From an uncultured Treponema sp. (lineage in GTDB: Bacteria > Spirochaetota > Spirochaetia > Treponematales > Treponemataceae): a stretch of DNA of 13,054 nt. Positions 9,248 to 13,054 of this stretch are shown one piece after another. The notes under the pieces were generated by a model that made no database searches, was not told the origin of the DNA, and was given only the letters and a program-made list of their open reading frames with translations. The stretch spans positions 1 to 13,054 of the forward strand of contig CAJPPE010000014.1 in NCBI GenBank assembly GCA_905372345.1. The letters are read 5' to 3'. The number at the start of each line of letters is the position of its first letter. The stretch's first letter is position 1. The position numbers and the translations under genes are program-made.

Positions 9248-9279
9248 TATTTTGTGATCAAACTTATTCTGTGATCAAA
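9246..9279. repeat. 17-bp tandem direct repeat overlapping the transcription start
   Basis: CTTATTTTGTGATCAAA (9246-9262) is followed immediately by CTTATTCTGTGATCAAA (9263-9279), one mismatch in 17. Each unit contains the palindromic core TGATCA preceded by TG. It overlaps the -10 and the predicted start site, where a repressor would sit. The TGTGA part resembles a CRP/FNR half-site, but no full dyad is present. Confidence 0.7.
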
Positions 9280-9314
9280 TTTAAGCTTTTAGGCTTTATA
9301 TAAAAGGAGTTTTT

Positions 9315-11393
9315 ATGGGATTTACAACGGATAAAATCAGAACCATCGCCGTTGCCGGGCACGGTCAATCGGGCAAAACCAGTCTTGTGGAACACTTGCT
9401 CTATGTTTCGGGCCTTATCGATAAGGCAGAATCGGTAGAGTCGGGAAAAACCGTGACGGACTACAGTCAGGAAGAAATCGATCGAAAAATATCTATTTAC
9501 TCAACCTTAGTCAATTTACAAAAAGACGATAAGCTCATAAATATTTGGGACACTCCCGGAGCTTCTGATTTTATCGGTGAGGTAATAGCTGCTTTCCGCT
9601 CATCCGAAGCAGCTCTCATAGTTTTGGATGGAAGATCGGGCGTACAAATCGAAACAATCAAGTACTGGCGCGACCTTGACAGAAGAAACAAGCCCCGCTT
9701 GGTTTTTGCAAACAAGATGGACGAAGGCAGAGCCGACTTCGACAACTGTATAGCCGATGTTAAAAAGCAGTTTCAGGTAGATGTCTTCCCTGTAAGCTTT
9801 CCCATGGGTACTGGAGATAATTTTAAGGGCGTTGTAGACGTTCTTCACGGAAAGGCCTATAAAATTGAAGACGGAAAAGAAGTAGAAACGGAAATCCCTG
9901 CCGAATATCAAGATAAATACAAGGACGCTCTGGAGGTTTTGGCAGGAGCTGCCGCCGAAGGCGATGAAGAATTACTTGTAAAATTTATAGATGAAGGAGA
10001 ACTTTCTCCTGAAGAAATAAGCCGAGGCCTCACCCTCGCTATGGCCGATAATAGAATTGTTCCTCTTTTTGCAGGTTCTGCAATAAATAATTCAGGCCTT
10101 AATTCTCTTTTACGCTTTATAAGCGAAATTCTTCCCTCACCTGAAGGAGCCCTGGAAAGAGGAGTTACAAAGGAAGGAGAAGAAATCTCCGTTAAACTGG
10201 ATCCTTCAGCTCCTCTTTCGGCTATTGTAGTAAAAACCTCCAACGACCAATTCTCCGGCCGTCTTTCTTATGTGAAAGTTGTTATGGGAGTTCTTTCAGC
10301 CGATTCCGAGGTCTATAATCTTAGAGAAGAAAAAAAAGAAAGGGTCGGCAAAATCTATAGGATAATGGGTAAAAAACTTACAGAAATAAAAGAACTTCAA
10401 GCCGGTGATATAGGCGTTTTGGTAAAACTTACGAGCACAAAGACGAACGATACATTGGCTGCTCTATCAGATGCCGTTCCTTTTGTAAGGCTTAGAACTC
10501 CCGAACCCATCTATTCGTTGGCGGTTTCCGCAATAGACAAAAAGAATGACGATAAGGTCAGCGAACAGCTTTTTAAGGCCTGCGAAGAAGACATGACCCT
10601 CTCCTTTGCTTTCAACTCCGAAACCAAACAAAATGTTCTATCGGGCATGGGCGATTTACATACAAGCATAGTTTTGGATAAGGTTAAAAATCAATCCAAG
10701 ATAGAAATTCAAACTTCCATTCCTCGAATTGCCTATAGAGAAACGATTCAGCGTAAATCCCAAGCCGAATACACGCATAAAAAGCAGTCGGGCGGCCACG
10801 GACAATTCGGCAGGGTTGTTTTGGCAATCGAGCCCCTCCCCAGAGGCGAAAAATACAAGTTTACCAATGCGGTTTTTGGAGGAGCTATCTCCAAGGGCTA
10901 CATACCCGGTGTCGAAAAGGGCGTTATTGAAGCTATGGAAAAGGGCGTTTCTGCAGGCTACCCCGTAGTAGATGTTGCCGTAACCGTTCTCGACGGTAAA
11001 GAACACCCCGTAGACTCATCGGAAATGGCCTTTAAGATTGCAGCCCGAAATGCCTTTAAGGATGCAATGAGAAATGCAGGCCCCATCCTTCTTGAGCCCA
11101 TTATGAACCTGACCGTCTTTGTCGAAACCTCATATCTCGGAGATATAATGAGCGACCTTTCTTCACGAAGAGGCAGAATCCTAGGCCAGTCCTCTCCCGC
11201 AAGCGGCATTGAAGAAATCAGGGCACAGGTTCCCCACAAGGAGCTTTTACGCTATGCAATAGACCTCCGCTCGATGACAAGCGGTACGGGTTCTTTTGAA
11301 ATGTCCTTTGACCACTATGATCCGATTTCAGGTAAGATTGCCGATGAGATAATAGCCGAAGCCAAGGCTTTCATGGAAGAACAAGAAGAATAG
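9315..11393 (+). CDS. Elongation factor G-like GTPase (EF-G paralogue)
   Basis: 692 aa, full EF-G length with all five domains. G1 is AGHGQSGKT (14-22), G3 is DTPGASDF (79-86), G4 is NKMD (133-136), G5 is SAI (255-257). Domain II starts about 290, domain III about 400, domain IV about 478 (GHGQFGRVV) with the tip region HPVDSSEMAFKIAARNAF, and domain V after about 600. The histidine of the canonical EF-G DTPGH motif, which positions the attacking water, is Ala83 here. This puts it with the EF-G-like proteins (for example those with DTPGYADF) and not the main translocase. It may act in ribosome rescue, recycling or a slow-hydrolysis role; function in this group is not settled. Start ATG has AAAGGAG upstream. 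It stands alone with its own promoter and terminator. Confidence 0.92.
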   Translation: MGFTTDKIRTIAVAGHGQSGKTSLVEHLLYVSGLIDKAESVESGKTVTDYSQEEIDRKISIYSTLVNLQKDDKLINIWDTPGASDFIGEVIAAFRSSEAALIVLDGRSGVQIETIKYWRDLDRRNKPRLVFANKMDEGRADFDNCIADVKKQFQVDVFPVSFPMGTGDNFKGVVDVLHGKAYKIEDGKEVETEIPAEYQDKYKDALEVLAGAAAEGDEELLVKFIDEGELSPEEISRGLTLAMADNRIVPLFAGSAINNSGLNSLLRFISEILPSPEGALERGVTKEGEEISVKLDPSAPLSAIVVKTSNDQFSGRLSYVKVVMGVLSADSEVYNLREEKKERVGKIYRIMGKKLTEIKELQAGDIGVLVKLTSTKTNDTLAALSDAVPFVRLRTPEPIYSLAVSAIDKKNDDKVSEQLFKACEEDMTLSFAFNSETKQNVLSGMGDLHTSIVLDKVKNQSKIEIQTSIPRIAYRETIQRKSQAEYTHKKQSGGHGQFGRVVLAIEPLPRGEKYKFTNAVFGGAISKGYIPGVEKGVIEAMEKGVSAGYPVVDVAVTVLDGKEHPVDSSEMAFKIAARNAFKDAMRNAGPILLEPIMNLTVFVETSYLGDIMSDLSSRRGRILGQSSPASGIEEIRAQVPHKELLRYAIDLRSMTSGTGSFEMSFDHYDPISGKIADEIIAEAKAFMEEQEE

Positions 11394-11402
11394 GCTAAAG
11401 CC

Positions 11403-11451
11403 TAAACAAAAAAACACCCTATCGGGAACGATGGGGTGTTTTTTTTGTTTA
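11403..11451 (+). terminator. Strong, near-symmetrical terminator
   Basis: A hairpin of about 20 pairs: TAAAC, seven A, CACCC, then TATCG / GGAA loop / CGATG, then GGGTG, eight T, GTTTA. The GGAA loop is of the GNRA type and the 3' arm carries the T run. The 5' arm's A run means it could also terminate minus-strand transcripts coming from the FGE-fold gene. Confidence 0.9.
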
Positions 11452-11454
11452 GAT

Positions 11455-11632
11455 GCGGCATTTTAACTTGCAGCATACCGCAAGCGAAGAGCGGAAACCT
11501 GTTGACATGATAGTGGATTGGTAAAGGGAGCACAATCAAATCAACAACTCCGATGCTATGCATTGAGGTTGTTGGTTTGAAAAACTTGATACTGTTTAAA
11601 GCCATTGACATTCGGCCGGCAGCATTACCGGC
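11455..11632. repeat. Cluster of imperfect hairpins, no convincing gene
   Basis: This belongs to the 516-bp gap 11394-11909. Visible inverted repeats: GCGGCAT...ATACCGC (11455-11481, one mismatch); a long one at 11536-11580, two 21-nt arms around loop TAT, with one true mismatch and several G.T pairs; and GCCGG...CCGGC (11615-11632). A minus-strand frame crosses here but has no ribosome site I can see and runs into the repeat copies. The wobble-tolerant pairing of the middle hairpin fits RNA better than DNA pairing. Confidence 0.5.
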
Positions 11633-11698
11633 ATAAAATCCTATTGCAATACTCCCTGCACCACACCACACATTTTGCCTGTTCGGTTTCACTGCTTT

Positions 11699-11790
11699 AC
11701 CGCCATGGACGGCGGTTGTTCCATTCTTGCGATGTTTTGCCGTGAGGCAAAACTCGAAACTCAAAATCGGACACGGATGTACATTCTCCA
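11699..11790 (+). repeat. Three-hairpin element, copy 2
   Basis: Hairpin A: ACCGCC / ATGGAC / GGCGGT (11699-11716), then TGTTCCA. Hairpin B: CGA-T-GTTTTGCC / GTGA / GGCAAAAC-TCG (11730-11756), a GNRA-type loop. Hairpin C region 11757-11790 keeps ACACGGATGTACATT, but its 5' arm has diverged, so only ACA/TGT pair around the loop. The unit is 92 bp and directly abuts copy 3. Confidence 0.8.
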
Positions 11791-11885
11791 ACCGCCAAGG
11801 ATGGCGGTGGTTCAATGCTTACGAGTTTTTTACAAAGCAAAAACACTCGAAGCTTAAAAATGTACACGGATGTACATTTTTAAGC
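11791..11885 (+). repeat. Three-hairpin element, copy 3
   Basis: Hairpin A: ACCGCCA / AGGA / TGGCGGT (11791-11808), then GGTTCAA. Hairpin B: CGAGT and TTTTT pair with AAAAA and ACTCG across a 7-nt loop and one bulge (11822-11849). Hairpin C: perfect 15-bp arms GCTTAAAAATGTACA and TGTACATTTTTAAGC with loop CGGA (11852-11885). It ends 24 bp from the stop codon of the convergent lipoprotein gene. Confidence 0.85.
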
Positions 11886-11909
11886 GACTCTCCGCCAAAA
11901 TGTGTGAAC

Positions 11910-13054
11910 TTAGGGCCGACAAGCCAGGCGGAAGCCAAGATCGTCGAGCCCGTAGGCAGAAATGCGGAAGTGCCGTGTGCCTACAGAGCAGTGGAACGCG
12001 TAAAAGTACCACTGGCTGCGTACAACACGGTAAGTCCCCGACGCACCACCTTGAGGATCGATAACAATACCGCCTTGCATATAAGCACTATCGTTTGATG
12101 CAGGGTCATCATTATACCGATCAAAACACCATTCCCAGGCATTCCCCGACATATCATATAAGCCAAGAGCATTCGGATCTTTACTTTTTACCGCAGCCGT
12201 CTTAGTTGTAGCAGGGGTTTGATATACCCAATCGGTTCCGTTCCACCATTCATAATACACGGCAACTCTTGTAAGTTCATCCCGTAAAGTTTCCCAAGTT
12301 TCTCCTGCGGGTAAAGCAAGACCTGAAAAGCCTATGGGCTTTTTTGCTCCGCTTGCACTGTTTAGCTTAGTCAGCCATACATCGCCGTATTGTTCCGCAT
12401 TTGTTTTATCGCTTCCCTGCCAACGGGCTGCATATTCCCATTCAGCTTCAGTAGGAAGTCTAAAGCCTTTTTTATTCATATCGGCATAGGCTTTATCGCA
12501 AATAAATACATCCCCGTCTTTCGCTTTTGCGTCTTTTAATACCGCAATATCGGTTTTGCTTTTGCGGTAGACGCATTCACTCTCAGCATTGTTCGTTTTA
12601 TGGGTATACGCATTACACCACACAATACAGTCTCGCCAACTTATTTCAGTTACAGGCTCTTTTTTTCCTGCTTCTGTGGGAGCTGCTCCTACGGTTCCAT
12701 GACTGCCTTCTTTTCCTTTATTAGCAAAGGTGTAGCCATTACTTTCTGCCCATGTCAGTACTTCGTGCCATAACTCATATGTTACCTCTGTCGTGCCTAG
12801 CTTGTACGGGCTTAATTTTACCTTCCGGTCTTTAATAAATACACCTTTCCAATAAGCCTCATTTCCGGGTAAGGTGTAGTCAGGGTCAACGCCTTCAATA
12901 CCTGTTGTCGGAGGTATTATTTTTACAAAGCCGTCGCCTGTATCTTCAACAGAACCTACATTGGGCGGCGTTCCGCCTCCGCCTGAGTTTCCTCCCGAAC
13001 TGCTGCCTGACGGTTGGTTACAGCCGGTAAAAAGCAGCGCGGCTGCCAATATTG
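11910..13054 (-). CDS. FGE-fold lipoprotein, N-terminus outside window (TvpA-like)
   Basis: The frame is open to the right edge, so the true start lies beyond it. The visible N-terminus ILAAALLFTGC is the end of a lipoprotein signal with the lipidated cysteine, followed by a Gly/Ser-rich linker. The rest is a formylglycine-generating-enzyme/sulfatase-modifying domain: YKLGTTEVTYELW, PVTEISWRDCIVWCNAY, GFRLPTEAEWEYAARW, NALGLYDMSGNAWEWCFD, ending in LGFRLACRP. The two active-site cysteines of real formylglycine-generating enzymes are not recognisable (one Cys only in the region), so it is probably a C-type-lectin-like binding scaffold and not an enzyme. Its last ~40 codons differ in base use from the remainder and look like a DGR variable region. 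It should be lipid-anchored, probably on the cell surface. The terminator at 11403-11451 may end its transcript. Confidence 0.88.
   Translation of the reverse strand, partial: ILAAALLFTGCNQPSGSSSGGNSGGGGTPPNVGSVEDTGDGFVKIIPPTTGIEGVDPDYTLPGNEAYWKGVFIKDRKVKLSPYKLGTTEVTYELWHEVLTWAESNGYTFANKGKEGSHGTVGAAPTEAGKKEPVTEISWRDCIVWCNAYTHKTNNAESECVYRKSKTDIAVLKDAKAKDGDVFICDKAYADMNKKGFRLPTEAEWEYAARWQGSDKTNAEQYGDVWLTKLNSASGAKKPIGFSGLALPAGETWETLRDELTRVAVYYEWWNGTDWVYQTPATTKTAAVKSKDPNALGLYDMSGNAWEWCFDRYNDDPASNDSAYMQGGIVIDPQGGASGTYRVVRSQWYFYAFHCSVGTRHFRISAYGLDDLGFRLACRP
11913..12030 (-). other. Putative DGR variable region of the lipoprotein
   Basis: After the Trp codon at 12009-12011 the coding strand reads a series of codons ending in C whose first two bases vary: TAC, TAC, TTC, CAC, CAC, TTC, CGC, GCC, TAC, CTC, GAC. 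This is what adenine mutagenesis of a template rich in AAC codons produces. Adenine is scarce (about 11 of the final 96 coding bases). Invariant-looking residues sit between (CSVG, then LGFRLACRP). The stretch is visibly GC-richer than the rest of the gene. The matching template and reverse transcriptase are not in the window. Confidence 0.6.

Noticed and set aside
11502..11507. Perfect TTGACA that might be a promoter for the structured region
   Set aside because: No -10-like hexamer lies 16-18 bp downstream (AGGGAG at 17).
11402..11815. Minus-strand frame of 137 codons
   Set aside because: It crosses the terminator and repeat copies, has no ribosome site that I can see, and its residues mirror the repeat units; translated repeat is more likely than a gene.
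11699..11885. Integron attC sites or a CRISPR array
   Set aside because: No recognisable attC core sites at the hairpin bases; the units are 92 bp, abutting, with structured and diverging interiors, not short repeats with unique spacers.
11675..12098. Several overlapping plus-strand frames
   Set aside because: They run through the hairpin elements and antisense to the lipoprotein gene, with no coding features.

Overview
The window looks like chromosome of an oral-type spirochaete, most likely a Treponema close to T. denticola. This is inferred from content and not from a database search: a BMP-family lipoprotein importer of the kind treponemes use for nucleosides or riboflavin, a spirochaete-style relaxed lipobox, an EF-G paralogue without the catalytic histidine, AT-rich intergenic DNA, and a formylglycine-generating-enzyme-fold (FGE-fold) lipoprotein whose last ~40 codons look like the variable region of a diversity-generating retroelement (DGR), as in T. 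denticola TvpA.

Layout. Minus strand, 40-6633: lemA; a four-gene ABC importer (lipoprotein, double ATPase, two permeases) whose last three genes overlap or nearly touch; then eno (enolase). eno has its own promoter and terminator. The importer has a second promoter placed so that its first mRNA should be leaderless. The first permease gene is split by a one-base frame change. Plus strand, 6753-11451: a chemotaxis receptor (MCP) with a consensus sigma70-type promoter, whose Shine-Dalgarno-preceded ATG is out of frame with the receptor body, then an EF-G-like GTPase gene with a promoter overlapped by a 17-bp tandem repeat and followed by a strong, near-symmetrical terminator. Minus strand, 11910 to the right edge: the FGE-fold lipoprotein, whose first residues lie outside the window.

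The intergenic stretches 8994-9314 and 11394-11909 hold the least expected material: three copies of a ~92-bp element made of three hairpins (called A, B and C here). Stem sequences differ between copies while pairing is mostly kept. On the + strand the A and C hairpins expose GGA, mostly as ANGGA, in the loop; the best one matches the known CsrA RNA-binding consensus at 11 of 12 positions. This suggests a repeated CsrA-binding (sponge-like) RNA element, or alternatively a palindromic mobile repeat or DNA structure connected with DGR retrohoming. None of these can be decided from sequence alone.

Functionally, the importer supplies a small nutrient (riboflavin or a nucleoside are the best guesses), enolase is glycolytic, and the MCP senses an unidentified ligand. 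The EF-G paralogue and the variable lipoprotein are not obviously connected to these genes.
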